Assembly (NCBI GenBank): GCA_002070475.1
Contig: MWDI01000022.1
Coordinates: 1-64,000 of the forward strand
Origin: Firmicutes bacterium ADurb.Bin146
GTDB lineage: Bacteria; Bacillota; Clostridia; DUPQ01
Direction: 5' to 3'
Length of the DNA: 64,000 bases
Positions 1 to 9,512 of this stretch are shown one piece after another. Position 1 is the stretch's first letter. Each line of letters begins with the position of its first letter. The notes under the pieces were generated by a model. The model was given only the letters and a program-made list of their open reading frames with translations, ran no database searches and was not told the DNA's origin. The position numbers and the translations under genes were made by a program.

Positions 1-75
1 AACAATATGGAATTATGTGCAAGACTAAAATCCGCTTCAATATATTAATACTGGAATTTAACTTTTCACTTCACT
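1..75. mobile_element. Diverged right-end remnant of an IS30-like element
   Basis: Positions 50-75 match the terminal inverted repeat of the complete IS30-family element at 21190-22893 at 23 of 26 positions, in the same orientation as that element's right end. Similarity continues inward: the stretch around 8-35 resembles the element's subterminal DNA near 22832-22859. The rest of this copy would lie left of the window. It is either a decayed end or a related but different element. I see no gene in it. Confidence 0.6.
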
Positions 76-101
76 GTTTTATTATCAGATGTCTTTTCAT
101 G

Positions 102-130
102 TTGACATAATGATTTTAAATCTATATAAT
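102..130 (+). promoter_or_regulatory. Promoter of tRNA-Trp
   Basis: TTGACA at 102-107 and TATAAT at 125-130, both perfect consensus boxes separated by 17 bp. Transcription should start near 137, about 8 bases before the mature tRNA. Confidence 0.85.
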
Positions 131-144
131 TTCCATTGCTACAT

Positions 145-220
145 AGGGAAGTAGTTCAATCGGTAGAGCAGCGGTCTCCAAAACCGTTTGTTGCGGGTTC
201 AAATCCTGTCTTCCCTGCCA
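145..220 (+). tRNA. tRNA-Trp (anticodon CCA)
   Basis: A full cloverleaf can be drawn. The 7-bp acceptor stem is 145-151 with 210-216, the discriminator is G217 and an encoded CCA follows at 218-220. The T arm contains GGGTTCAAATCC. The anticodon loop reads CTCCAAA, giving anticodon CCA, which reads UGG (Trp). It is a single tRNA gene with its own consensus promoter and is not part of a tRNA cluster in this window. Confidence 0.95.
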
Positions 221-224
221 AATT

Positions 225-252
225 CCGGACTTTAACAGCCCGGTTTTGTTTT
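225..252 (+). terminator. Possible weak terminator after tRNA-Trp
   Basis: A short CCGG stem (225-228 with 240-243) and an 11-base loop are followed by a T-rich run. The stem is only four pairs, so this is a tentative call based on position just after the tRNA. Confidence 0.35.
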
Positions 253-288
253 ATTTACTTACAAAGTATTCATTAGCATATGTAAATA

Positions 289-297
289 TGATATAAT
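289..297 (+). promoter_or_regulatory. Extended -10 promoter of the V-ATPase operon
   Basis: TGA-TATAAT at 289-297 is a perfect extended -10 box. A weak -35 candidate, TTCATT, lies at 269-274 with 17-bp spacing. The start would fall near 304, about 48 bases before the first ATPase gene. Confidence 0.6.
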
Positions 298-351
298 GAC
301 TTTTGTTGAATAAAAAGAAGGAATGACCGTTATATTTGTAGAATAGGAAAA

Positions 352-675
352 ATGATGGAAAAAACATATTTGGACAGGATAAAGGAAGCAGAAGAAAAAG
401 CAGGTGATATATTAAGAGCTGCAATTAATAGAACAGAGCAGATGCTTTATGATGCGGAAAAGGAAAATGCTGAATATGAAAAAAAACAAATTGAAGGCAT
501 TGATAAGCAATACAAAGCATTACTTGAAAAAGCTGAATCAGATGCTGTAAAACTAGTTGAAGAAGCAGATGTTGAGTATGCTTTACAAAGTGATGTTTTA
601 AAATCTGCAGCTATACCGAATATTAATGACGCAGTTAAGCTTGTTGTTGAAAAGGTGACAAATGGCAGTTGTTGA
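352..675 (+). CDS. ntpF: V-type ATPase peripheral-stalk subunit H (NtpF/AhaH-like)
   Basis: Small, highly charged 107-residue protein that is almost entirely coiled coil (residues about 5-80), rich in Glu, Lys and Ala. This is typical of the H/G-type stalk subunit that pairs with subunit E to hold the V1 head against the membrane. It opens a complete V-ATPase operon and overlaps the next gene by 14 nt. The start is ambiguous between ATG352 and ATG355 because the AGGAAA at 345-350 fits the second better. The family call rests on composition and operon position more than on specific residues. Confidence 0.8.
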   Translation: MMEKTYLDRIKEAEEKAGDILRAAINRTEQMLYDAEKENAEYEKKQIEGIDKQYKALLEKAESDAVKLVEEADVEYALQSDVLKSAAIPNINDAVKLVVEKVTNGSC

Positions 676-2632
676 AATGCAAAAAATCCACATAACCGGT
701 CTTGTTAAGGAAAAGAAGGCATTGCTTTCTTTTCTAATCAAACATGGTGTTGTTGATATTCAAGATATGAAGATAGACTCGGAATATGAGGATATATTTT
801 CTAAAGGGTATGACAGAAATCTTGAGTCGGGCATAGATAGCGACATGTCCATGTTATCCAAAGCTATTTCTATTTTAGAAGAGTATGATAAATCAAAGAA
901 ACCTTTATTCAAAGTCAGGAAAGATATACACAGGCAGTATTATGATAGCATAGCGAATAATGCCAATAAGCTAATCGGATTTGCTGAGGATGTCATAAAA
1001 GCCGATAATTCCATAATGGATTACAAAAGTTCGATAAATACTATGGAAAATGATATACATTCCATTTCACCATGGATGGGATTAGATATACCACTAAATA
1101 AGTCATCTACAGATAAAACAAGAATAATGCTTGGTACTATACCAGAGTATGTAAAACCGCAGACATATATCCAATCATTAGATGAGCAAGGATTACTTTG
1201 TCAGATTCATCAGATAAGTAAAGACAGGACTAATTCTTATGTTGTGGTATATGTCCATAAATCAGATGTTGAAAAGTCTTTGCATTTTCTTAAGAGCATA
1301 GGATTCACTTTAATGGAATATGATTTTGGAGATATCCCGAAAAATTTAATTAATGATAAGAAGAAGAATATTGATATTTATAAGAGGGAAATTGAAAAAG
1401 TAAAGGAAAGTCTCAGCGAGTATGCTTTAAAAATCGACGATTTGCAAACTGCTTATGATTATTTTGCTATTAAGAAAAGTCTTTTAGTAGTTGATGATAA
1501 GATTCTTTCGGGAAAGTACAGTTACATAATAGATGGATGGATTCCAAAAGAAAAAGCACAAGATACAATTAATGAATTAAACAAGAGTTACATGTGTGAC
1601 ATACAGTTAAGAGAACCATATGATGATGAAGAATTTCCTGTCCTTCTAGAAAATGGATTTTTAGGGGAAGCTGTGTCTGGTGTAACTGAAATGTTCAGCC
1701 TTCCAAATTGCAGGGAAGCGGATCCTAATACCATCACTTCAATATTTTTCGCTCTGTTTTTCGGAATGATGCTTTCTGATGCAGGATACGGTCTTGTGAT
1801 GGTGATAGCATGTTTATTCATCCTTATAAAATTTAAAATGGAGTCTTCAACTAAAAAATTTATTAAATTAATGCTCATATCCGGAATAGCGACTGTAGTA
1901 GTAGGTGCGCTTTACGGCTCTTGGTTTGGGAACTTCATACCTACAATTCTAAATGACACATCCATTGATATCGCTTTGTGGTTTGATCCCATTAAGGATC
2001 CTAATAGACTTCTGTTGTGGTCTTTGATTCTTGGGGTGATTCATATTTATATAGGTTTAGGCATGAAAGGTTATAATAATATTAAAAAGAAGAAGTATCT
2101 TGATGCTATCCTTGATGTTCTTCCATGGTATTTTTTCTTTACTACTGCATGCTTTATGGCTTCTTCGTTTATTCCAAGTGTCCCAAAGGACATATATGAC
2201 ATATTGACACCAATAGGTTCAAAACTTTTTCCATATGCTGCAGGTGTAATCCTGCTTACACAGGGAAGGCATAAAAAAGGTATTTTCGGAAAACTCTTTG
2301 GTGGAATTGCATCTTTCTATGACCTTATTTCCTTTATGGGTGACGTATTATCCTACTCAAGACTTTTAGCAATGGGTCTTGCCACCGGAGTTATCGGAAC
2401 GATAATAAATCAGTTGGGATCATCAGGCGGCTTTACAATAGTCGGAGTTATCTCATTTGCGCTTGTTTTTGTTGTCGGACATGGATTTAATTTCGCGATT
2501 AATGCGCTTGGCGCTTATGTACACTCAAGCAGGTTGCAATATATCGAATTTTTTAATAAGTTTTTTGAAGGCGGCGGAACAGCTTATTCTCCTCTATTTG
2601 AGGATACAAAATATGTAAAGATTAAGGAATAA
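662..2632 (+). CDS. ntpI: V-type ATPase membrane subunit I (a subunit)
   Basis: 656 residues. The N-terminal half (about 1-330) is soluble and contains coiled coil. The C-terminal half has about seven hydrophobic segments starting near residue 360. This is the usual two-part layout of the 'a' subunit that forms the ion half-channels against the K rotor ring. Conserved family stretches include FALFFGMMLSDAGYGL and FMGDVLSYSRLLAMGLATG. It overlaps the preceding stalk gene by 14 nt and is followed after 19 nt by the K subunit. Confidence 0.95.
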   Translation: MAVVEMQKIHITGLVKEKKALLSFLIKHGVVDIQDMKIDSEYEDIFSKGYDRNLESGIDSDMSMLSKAISILEEYDKSKKPLFKVRKDIHRQYYDSIANNANKLIGFAEDVIKADNSIMDYKSSINTMENDIHSISPWMGLDIPLNKSSTDKTRIMLGTIPEYVKPQTYIQSLDEQGLLCQIHQISKDRTNSYVVVYVHKSDVEKSLHFLKSIGFTLMEYDFGDIPKNLINDKKKNIDIYKREIEKVKESLSEYALKIDDLQTAYDYFAIKKSLLVVDDKILSGKYSYIIDGWIPKEKAQDTINELNKSYMCDIQLREPYDDEEFPVLLENGFLGEAVSGVTEMFSLPNCREADPNTITSIFFALFFGMMLSDAGYGLVMVIACLFILIKFKMESSTKKFIKLMLISGIATVVVGALYGSWFGNFIPTILNDTSIDIALWFDPIKDPNRLLLWSLILGVIHIYIGLGMKGYNNIKKKKYLDAILDVLPWYFFFTTACFMASSFIPSVPKDIYDILTPIGSKLFPYAAGVILLTQGRHKKGIFGKLFGGIASFYDLISFMGDVLSYSRLLAMGLATGVIGTIINQLGSSGGFTIVGVISFALVFVVGHGFNFAINALGAYVHSSRLQYIEFFNKFFEGGGTAYSPLFEDTKYVKIKE

Positions 2633-2651
2633 TATTTGGAGGAATATTTTT

Positions 2652-3119
2652 ATGTTAAAGTATGTATTAGAAAACAATTTAGGTGATGTACTGGCCATAT
2701 TTGGAGCAGCTATTGGTTTTTTGCTTGCTGCTTCAGGTTCTGCAAAAGGTGTTGCTATGGCTGGAACAGTCGGCAGCGGTGTTATTGCGGAGGATTCCAG
2801 TAAATTCGTACCGGTCATGATTTTAGAAGCCCTGCCTAGCACACAGGGAATATACGGATTTGTTGTCGCATTCATGATAATCGGTAAATTAGGCGGACTT
2901 AATCTTGCAGATGGAATGAGTCTATTGATAGCTGGTCTTCCAGCAGGTATAGTCGGACTTGTTTCAGCTATTTTCCAAGGAAAAGTCGCAGCAGCAAGTA
3001 TCGGAATAGTTGCTAAGAGAAGCAATGATATGGTAAAAGGGGTTGTCCTTACTCTTATGGTCGAGCTTTTTGCGATATTCGGGCTTCTAATATCAATCCT
3101 TATGATTGGGAAAGTGTAA
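2652..3119 (+). CDS. ntpK: V-type ATPase rotor subunit K, with sodium-site residues
   Basis: 155-residue proteolipid made of two fused hairpins (four membrane segments), the duplicated size typical of NtpK. It forms the rotor ring in the membrane. The residues that bind Na+ in Enterococcus hirae NtpK (Leu61, Thr64, Gln65, Gln110, Glu139) have direct counterparts here: L61, T64 and Q65 in ALPSTQG, Q109 in IFQGK, and E138 in MVELF. I infer a sodium-translocating enzyme. A GGAGG ribosome site precedes the ATG. Confidence 0.95.
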   Translation: MLKYVLENNLGDVLAIFGAAIGFLLAASGSAKGVAMAGTVGSGVIAEDSSKFVPVMILEALPSTQGIYGFVVAFMIIGKLGGLNLADGMSLLIAGLPAGIVGLVSAIFQGKVAAASIGIVAKRSNDMVKGVVLTLMVELFAIFGLLISILMIGKV

Positions 3120-3120
3120 A

Positions 3121-3726
3121 ATGTCTGGAATAGAAAGAATATATGACAAGATAATTAATGATGCGAATGATCAGGTTGATGTAAAGATTAAAGAAACTTT
3201 ATCTAAAATTGATTCTGCTCGAAAAGCAGTTGATGAGAAGCTTCAAGAATATAAAGCAGTGCAATTATCTGAAGCAGAAAAAGAAGCGAAAAATATTATA
3301 CTAAGAGCACAAGCAAACAGAAATCTTGAAGGCAAGAAACAACTGTTAAGCATTAAACAGGAAATGATATCCCAAGTTTTTGATAAAGCACACAAATCCT
3401 TGATGGAGATGGAAGATTCAAAGAAGCTTTCCTTATATATGAAACTAATTAATAAAAGCTTGCAAAAAGGGCATAATGAGATACTGTTGAACAAAAAAGA
3501 TAAATTAAATTTTGGCGAGCAGCTGATTAGTGAAATTCAAGATCATTTAGGAGATGGTTTTCATGTTAATTTAAGTGAACAGCATATACAAGATGATTTT
3601 GGAGTTATAGTGAAAAATGGGAATATTTATTCCAATTCCACATTCGCAACTCTCTTAAAATATAGCAAGCAGGAGCTTGAAGCCGATGTAATGAAGATAC
3701 TTTTTGAAAGAGGTGTCCAGGCTTGA
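3121..3726 (+). CDS. ntpE: V-type ATPase stalk subunit E
   Basis: 201 residues from the chosen ATG at 3121, one base after the K stop; the reading frame is open 15 nt further upstream, but that extension would overlap ntpK. The N-terminal third is a charged helix (residues about 15-75) and the C-terminal part is an alpha/beta domain, as in subunit E, the partner of the H-type subunit in the peripheral stalk. The end overlaps the next gene by 4 nt (TTGA). Confidence 0.9.
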   Translation: MSGIERIYDKIINDANDQVDVKIKETLSKIDSARKAVDEKLQEYKAVQLSEAEKEAKNIILRAQANRNLEGKKQLLSIKQEMISQVFDKAHKSLMEMEDSKKLSLYMKLINKSLQKGHNEILLNKKDKLNFGEQLISEIQDHLGDGFHVNLSEQHIQDDFGVIVKNGNIYSNSTFATLLKYSKQELEADVMKILFERGVQA

Positions 3727-4673
3727 TAGATACAACAAGGTATGCATATTCTGTCGGAAGGGTGCGTGTCGCAGAAAACTACATGATGGATGAAATGAAG
3801 CTTTTAAGGCTTGTAGATGCTCCTGATATAAAAGAAGCAATTAGAATTCTAGCAGAGTGCAGATACAAAGAAGACGAAGATTATATGGTTATGCTTAAAA
3901 ATGAACAGAAATCTCTGTATTCATATATAAGAAGCATAATACCCGACAAAAAAGTATTTGATGCCTTTTTCTTTAAATTCGATATTCATAATTTGAAAGT
4001 TTTACTTAAGTCAGAATTTTTAAAGAAGCCATATCATGAAATTGCATTAGATATGGGAGTGTTTAAATTTGACGAGCTTAAAGAATTCCTCAGAAACAGG
4101 GATTTTTCTAAACTTCCACAGATTATTGGGAATGCAACTCAAGAAAGTATAGAAGAATTTCTAAAAACTAATGATCCCCAGTTAATAGACCTTATATTAG
4201 ATAATGCATACTACACCTTTTTCAATGATATTATAAGCAGGACACATGATACTTTCTTGAAAGAATTTATGATGATACAGACTGACCTTATAAATTTAAA
4301 AGCATTTATAAGGATAAGAAAAATATTCCGTAAGGAATCTTTCCTTGATTATGCGATTATTCAAAAAGGAAGTATAGGTAAAGAGAACTATCATAGGCTC
4401 TATGAAGCAGATGATCAGACTCTATATGATTTTTTAAAAAAAACCAGATATTCCGCTATATTTGAAAAAGGCAATATTGAGAAGAATTGTGATGATTATA
4501 TGACTGACTTTTTAAGAAGCAATAGATATGATCCATTAGGGATTTCTCCAGTAGTAGGCTATATGCTGGGTAAAGAAACTGAAATAAAGAACGCAAGAAT
4601 AGTTATGATAGGGAAAGCAAACAAGATCAGTAAGGAAAAAACAAAGGAAAGGCTAAGGATGTGTTATGTATAA
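3723..4673 (+). CDS. ntpC: V-type ATPase subunit C (AC39/d type)
   Basis: 316-residue, mostly helical soluble protein of the size and position of NtpC. That subunit is the funnel-shaped adaptor linking the central shaft to the K ring. It starts with TTG in a TTGA overlap with the E stop, preceded by an AGAGGTG ribosome site, so translation is probably coupled. The N-terminal motif YAYSVGRVRVAE agrees with bacterial V-ATPase subunit C. The 3' end overlaps the next gene by 8 nt. Confidence 0.9.
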   Translation: MIDTTRYAYSVGRVRVAENYMMDEMKLLRLVDAPDIKEAIRILAECRYKEDEDYMVMLKNEQKSLYSYIRSIIPDKKVFDAFFFKFDIHNLKVLLKSEFLKKPYHEIALDMGVFKFDELKEFLRNRDFSKLPQIIGNATQESIEEFLKTNDPQLIDLILDNAYYTFFNDIISRTHDTFLKEFMMIQTDLINLKAFIRIRKIFRKESFLDYAIIQKGSIGKENYHRLYEADDQTLYDFLKKTRYSAIFEKGNIEKNCDDYMTDFLRSNRYDPLGISPVVGYMLGKETEIKNARIVMIGKANKISKEKTKERLRMCYV

Positions 4674-4980
4674 AGCTGCTGTAATCGGGCGTCATGATGA
4701 CATACTGGCGTATAAAGCTGTAGGATTGACTGCATATAACATAGAAGAAGCAGAATTCAAAGATATAGTAAAGATACTTGAAAAGCAGCAATACGCAGTT
4801 ATTTTCGTTACTGAAGAAATTTACGAGCAAAACAGCGAAGCAATAGATAAATATACTGATCAGGTACTTCCTGCATTTATTGCCATACCTGGTATGAAGG
4901 GAACAACAGGCATTGGAATGATGAATATCCGTAAATGCACTGAACGAGCTATTGGAGCAGACATCAATATAACTGAATAG
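4666..4980 (+). CDS. ntpG: V-type ATPase subunit F (NtpG)
   Basis: 104-residue alpha/beta protein with the Rossmann-like pattern of archaeal/bacterial V-ATPase subunit F, the small part of the central shaft that binds subunit D. The N-terminus (AVIGRHDDILAYKAVGL) and the C-terminal IPG motif fit the family. It lies between C and A, as in the Enterococcus ntp operon. Confidence 0.9.
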   Translation: MYKAAVIGRHDDILAYKAVGLTAYNIEEAEFKDIVKILEKQQYAVIFVTEEIYEQNSEAIDKYTDQVLPAFIAIPGMKGTTGIGMMNIRKCTERAIGADINITE

Positions 4981-4995
4981 AATGGAGAATCATAT

Positions 4996-6762
4996 ATGAA
5001 TAAAGGAACTATTATAAAAGTATCAGGACCGCTTATAGTAGCAGGAGGCATGAAGCATGCTAACATGTTTGATGTTGTTAAAGTCAGCGAATACGGTCTT
5101 ATAGGAGAAATCATTGAGATGAGAGATGATTTAGCCAGTATACAGGTATATGAGGAAACTTCAGGTTTAGGACCTGGCGAAGCTGTTGAAACGACTAATA
5201 TGCCTTTAAGTGTAGAGCTTGCGCCTGGCATAATTGGAGGCATATTTGATGGTATTCAAAGGCCATTAGAAGAGATGCGTAAAATTTCCGGAAATACAAT
5301 AAAACGAGGCATCTCAGTAACTAGTATTGACAGGAATAAGAAATGGGACTTCAAGCCAGTAAAGAAAATCGGTGACAGAGTACAGTCAGGAGATATAATA
5401 GGTATTGTTCAAGAAACAGTGCTCATTGAACACAGAATTATGGTTTCTCATGATTTGAGCGGTACCATAGTCCAAATTGAAGAAGGTAGTTTTAATGTTA
5501 CTGAAACCATTGCGAAAATAGAAAATGATAAAAATGAAGTAAAAGAAATATGTATGCTTACTAAGTGGCCTGTTCGAAAACAGCGTCCTTTTAAGAAGAA
5601 ATTTGCACCTGGTGAACCTCTTATAACCGGGCAAAGATCCATCGATACTTTCTTTCCTTTGACTAAAGGAGGGATTTCAGCTATCCCCGGACCTTTCGGA
5701 AGCGGCAAAACAGTGGTACAGCACCAGCTAGCAAAGTGGTCAGATGCTGATATAGTCGTATATATCGGATGTGGAGAAAGAGGAAATGAGATGACAGATG
5801 TCCTAATGGAGTTCCCTCAACTTATTGATCCTAGAAGTAATGAACCACTTATGAAGAGAACGGTCCTTATAGCAAATACATCGGATATGCCTGTTGCAGC
5901 TAGAGAAGCATCGATATATACGGGTATAACAATTGCAGAGTATTATCGTGATATGGGTTATGATGTTGCGATTATGGCAGACTCAACATCCAGATGGGCA
6001 GAGGCTTTGAGAGAAATGTCAGCCAGATTAGAAGAAATGCCTGGTGAGGAAGGGTATCCAGCATATCTCGGATCGAGACTTGCACAGTTTTATGAAAGAG
6101 CAGGGAAAGTATTAACATTGGGCAGTGAAAATAGAGAAGGGTCGATTACAGCAATTGGAGCAGTATCACCTCCTGGAGGGGACTTGTCTGAGCCGGTCAC
6201 ACAGTCTACCATGAGAATAGTAAAAGTGTTCTGGAGTCTTGATTCTTCATTAGCATATGCAAGGCACTTTCCAGCTATAAACTGGCTGACTAGTTATTCA
6301 CTGTATGCATCTAAGCTTAACTCCTGGTCAGATATTAATATTGCTAAAGATTACTCAAAACTTACAAGAGACGCTATGAGGCTTTTACAAGAAGAAGCAA
6401 ATCTTCAGGAAATAGTCAGACTTGTCGGTATTGATGCTCTATCAAAATCTGAACGTCTTGTATTAGAAGCAGCAAGATCCCTAAGAGAGGATTTTCTGTA
6501 TCAGGATGCAATGCATCCTTTTGATACATATTGCAGTGTCAATAAAAGATATATGCTTATTAAAACTATAATGGATTTTTACTACAAATCTAAAGAATTA
6601 ATAAAAAAGGATATAGATATTGAGGAACTTTTCAAGTTACCAGTACGTGAAAAAATTGCACGATCAAGGCTTGTAGAAGAAGCTCAAATTAATGATCATT
6701 TCCGCAAGATTGAGGAAGAACTTGAGAGCCAGCTTAAACATCTTGGCGAAGTGGAGGCATAA
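4996..6762 (+). CDS. ntpA: V-type ATPase catalytic subunit A
   Basis: 588 residues, the normal length for subunit A, which includes an extra insert compared with subunit B. It hydrolyses ATP in the V1 head. The Walker A loop GPFGSGKTV is intact near residue 235, followed by the family stretch [13 protein letters not shown] and by [13 protein letters not shown] around the Walker B region. The EEGYP and SGSxxPPGGD-type stretches (here [12 protein letters not shown]) are also present. A GGAGAA ribosome site lies just upstream of the ATG, and subunit B begins 3 nt after the stop. Confidence 0.97.
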   Translation: MNKGTIIKVSGPLIVAGGMKHANMFDVVKVSEYGLIGEIIEMRDDLASIQVYEETSGLGPGEAVETTNMPLSVELAPGIIGGIFDGIQRPLEEMRKISGNTIKRGISVTSIDRNKKWDFKPVKKIGDRVQSGDIIGIVQETVLIEHRIMVSHDLSGTIVQIEEGSFNVTETIAKIENDKNEVKEICMLTKWPVRKQRPFKKKFAPGEPLITGQRSIDTFFPLTKGGISAIPGPFGSGKTVVQHQLAKWSDADIVVYIGCGERGNEMTDVLMEFPQLIDPRSNEPLMKRTVLIANTSDMPVAAREASIYTGITIAEYYRDMGYDVAIMADSTSRWAEALREMSARLEEMPGEEGYPAYLGSRLAQFYERAGKVLTLGSENREGSITAIGAVSPPGGDLSEPVTQSTMRIVKVFWSLDSSLAYARHFPAINWLTSYSLYASKLNSWSDINIAKDYSKLTRDAMRLLQEEANLQEIVRLVGIDALSKSERLVLEAARSLREDFLYQDAMHPFDTYCSVNKRYMLIKTIMDFYYKSKELIKKDIDIEELFKLPVREKIARSRLVEEAQINDHFRKIEEELESQLKHLGEVEA

Positions 6763-6765
6763 AAC

Positions 6766-8163
6766 ATGATTAAGGAATATAGGACTATAAATGAAGTATA
6801 CGGCCCTTTGATGATAGTGAAGGATGTCGAAAATGTTAAATATAATGAACTTGGCGAAATAGAGCTTTCTAATGGAGAAATCAGAAAATGCAAAGTGCTA
6901 GAAATTGACGGAACTAATGCAGTAGTCCAGTTATTCGAAAGCTCTGCTGGTATCAACCTTGAAGACAGCAAAGTCAGATTCTTAGGAAAGAGCCTGGATC
7001 TTCCAGTTTCTAAAGATATGCTTGGCAGGGTATTTGACGGGATGGGTAATCCTATGGATAATGGCCCGAAAATAATTCCAGACAAGAGAGTTGATGTTAA
7101 TGGAGAACCTATGAATCCGACTGCAAGGAATTATCCTTCGGAATTCATTCAGACAGGCATATCTTCTATTGATACGCTTAATACATTAGTAAGAGGTCAG
7201 AAACTTCCCATATTCTCAGGATCAGGTTTACCTCATCCTGAACTTGCTGCTCAGATTGCCAGACAGGCAAGAGTTCTGAATACTGATACGAATTTCGTTG
7301 TCGTATTTGCTACAATGGGAATAACCTTCGAAGAATCAGATTTCTTTATACAGGATTTCAAAAAGACAGGTGCTATTGACAGGACAGTTATGTTTATAAA
7401 TCTAGCGAATGATCCACCGATTGAAAGGATTTCCACACCTAGAATGGCTCTTACTGCTGCAGAATATCTTGCTTTTGAACAGGATATGCATGTGTTGGTA
7501 ATACTTACTGACATAACTTATTATGCAGACGCGTTAAGGGAAGTTTCCGCAGCAAAGAAGGAGGTTCCTGGAAGAAGAGGATATCCTGGATATCTTTATA
7601 CTGACCTTGCTACTATGTATGAACGTGCTGGTAGAAGAAAGGGAAATGAAGGGAGTATTACATTAATACCTATACTTTCTATGCCTGAAGATGACAAGAC
7701 TCACCCTATTCCAGATCTTACAGGATATATCACTGAAGGACAAATAATACTGTCAAGGGAATTGAATAGAAAATCCATAACGCCTCCAATTGATGTTATG
7801 CCATCACTATCTCGTTTAAAAGATAAAGGCATAGGGAAAGAAAAAACAAGAGAAGACCATTCTGATGTGATGAATCAACTATTTGCTGCTTATTCAAGAG
7901 GAAGAGAAGTCAGAGAACTTGCAATCATTTTAGGTGAAGCCGCACTGACTGAGACTGACAAACTGTACGCAAATTTTGCAGAAAACTTTGAAAATATATA
8001 TATTAATCAGGGATTTTATGAAAACAGGTCTATACAGGAATCATTAGATTTAGGATGGAAATTGTTAGTCAAACTGCCGAGAAGCGAAATGAAAAGGGTA
8101 AGGGATTCTAACCTTATTAAATATTATGATAAATTTAAGGAATTAGACGATGGCCAGGATTAA
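6766..8163 (+). CDS. ntpB: V-type ATPase regulatory subunit B
   Basis: 465 residues, standard for subunit B. This is the non-catalytic partner that alternates with A in the V1 hexamer. The P-loop is degenerate ([12 protein letters not shown] in place of GxxxxGKT), as expected for B. The motifs ATMGITFEE and [12 protein letters not shown] are conserved. The last 14 nt overlap subunit D. Confidence 0.97.
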   Translation: MIKEYRTINEVYGPLMIVKDVENVKYNELGEIELSNGEIRKCKVLEIDGTNAVVQLFESSAGINLEDSKVRFLGKSLDLPVSKDMLGRVFDGMGNPMDNGPKIIPDKRVDVNGEPMNPTARNYPSEFIQTGISSIDTLNTLVRGQKLPIFSGSGLPHPELAAQIARQARVLNTDTNFVVVFATMGITFEESDFFIQDFKKTGAIDRTVMFINLANDPPIERISTPRMALTAAEYLAFEQDMHVLVILTDITYYADALREVSAAKKEVPGRRGYPGYLYTDLATMYERAGRRKGNEGSITLIPILSMPEDDKTHPIPDLTGYITEGQIILSRELNRKSITPPIDVMPSLSRLKDKGIGKEKTREDHSDVMNQLFAAYSRGREVRELAIILGEAALTETDKLYANFAENFENIYINQGFYENRSIQESLDLGWKLLVKLPRSEMKRVRDSNLIKYYDKFKELDDGQD

Positions 8164-8812
8164 TGTAAATCCTACAAGGATGGAGCTTAACAACTTAAAA
8201 AAGCGGCTAATTACTGCAAGAAGAGGACATAAGCTTCTAAAAGATAAAAGGGACGAACTCGTAAAGCAGTTCATCAATATTGTTAAGGAAAATAAAAGAC
8301 TAAGGCAAATATGTGAGCGAATGCTTGGAGAAGCCCAAAATGATTTTATGCTTTCAAGAGCTTCCTTATCTGATGAAATTATTGAAGAAAGCCTTATGTA
8401 TCCTAAAAACAAGATACGGCTGGATGTGCAGACAAAAAATATAATGGGAGTAAAAGTTCCTATTATTACAAATATTGATGATACAAAAAAAGATTCAAAC
8501 ATATACCCTTATGGTATTTTAAGCACTGCAGCTGAATTGGATAGCGCTTTATATAATATTACCGAAGTTCTTCCATATTTGATTATGCTTGCTGAAAAGG
8601 AAAAAACAGTTCAGCTTATGGCATCAGAAATTGAAAGGACCAGAAGGAGGGTTAATGCGCTTGAATACATAATGATCCCACAATTTGAGGAAACAATAAA
8701 ATATATAACTATGAAACTTGATGAGAATGAACGAGGCAATACATCCAGACTTATGAAAGTTAAAGATATGATGATTAAGGAGGTCAGAAGTAAAAACAAT
8801 GTTGAAAATTGA
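8150..8812 (+). CDS. ntpD: V-type ATPase central-shaft subunit D
   Basis: 220 residues. The N- and C-terminal parts are long helices that would form the coiled-coil rotor shaft. The signature [14 protein letters not shown] is at the start and a second heptad-rich helix runs from about residue 150 to 205. It overlaps subunit B by 14 nt and the following ABC gene by 14 nt. No NtpH- or NtpJ-like gene follows, so the operon's ATPase section ends here. Confidence 0.95.
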   Translation: MARINVNPTRMELNNLKKRLITARRGHKLLKDKRDELVKQFINIVKENKRLRQICERMLGEAQNDFMLSRASLSDEIIEESLMYPKNKIRLDVQTKNIMGVKVPIITNIDDTKKDSNIYPYGILSTAAELDSALYNITEVLPYLIMLAEKEKTVQLMASEIERTRRRVNALEYIMIPQFEETIKYITMKLDENERGNTSRLMKVKDMMIKEVRSKNNVEN

Positions 8813-9512
8813 AAATCTGACAAAAACTTATGCAAATAAAGTAAAAGCGGTTGATAATATTTCTTTTGAGATAGAATCAGGCGATATGTTCGGATTTATT
8901 GGTCCTAATGGCGCTGGTAAAACTACAACATTGAAATGTGTAGCAGGAATACTGGAGTTTGAAGAAGGACAGATTCACATAAATGGGAAAAACATTAAAG
9001 AGGATCCTGTCGGATGTAAATCTGATATAGCATATATTCCGGATAATCCTGATGTATATGAATCGTTAACAGGTATACAGTATTTAAATTTTATTGCTGA
9101 TATTTTCAAAGTGACGAAGCATGATCGTGAAAGATTAACGGAGTATTATTCAACACAGCTTGCTTTTACTGATGCTTTAGGAGACATAATATCTTCATAT
9201 TCTCACGGGATGAAACAGAAGCTTGTTATCATATCAGCTCTAATACACAGTCCAAAATTATTAATACTTGATGAACCATTTACCGGCCTTGATCCTCAAG
9301 CTTCCTTTACTGTTAAAGAAATTATGAAAAATTTATGTGCTAAAGGAGGAGCTGTTTTCTTTTCAACGCATGTTCTTGACGTAGCTGAAAAAATATGCAA
9401 CAAGATTGCTATTATAAAAAATGGAAAGCTTGTAGCGCTTGGAGACATACATAAAGTGATGGGAGATAAATCTTTGGAAGGCACTTTTATGGAGCTTGCT
9501 AAAAATGAGTAA
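8799..9512 (+). CDS. ABC transporter ATP-binding protein
   Basis: 237-residue single ABC domain. Walker A is GPNGAGKTT near residue 35, the signature is YSHGMKQKL near 135, and Walker B LLILDEPFTGLDP ends with the catalytic Glu. The switch His is in STHVLD. This subclass usually energises ABC-2 type exporters, and the permease follows with overlap. It overlaps ntpD by 14 nt. An AAGGAGG site at 8777-8783 is rather far (15 nt) from the ATG, so translation is probably coupled. The substrate is unknown. Confidence 0.93.
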   Translation: MLKIENLTKTYANKVKAVDNISFEIESGDMFGFIGPNGAGKTTTLKCVAGILEFEEGQIHINGKNIKEDPVGCKSDIAYIPDNPDVYESLTGIQYLNFIADIFKVTKHDRERLTEYYSTQLAFTDALGDIISSYSHGMKQKLVIISALIHSPKLLILDEPFTGLDPQASFTVKEIMKNLCAKGGAVFFSTHVLDVAEKICNKIAIIKNGKLVALGDIHKVMGDKSLEGTFMELAKNE

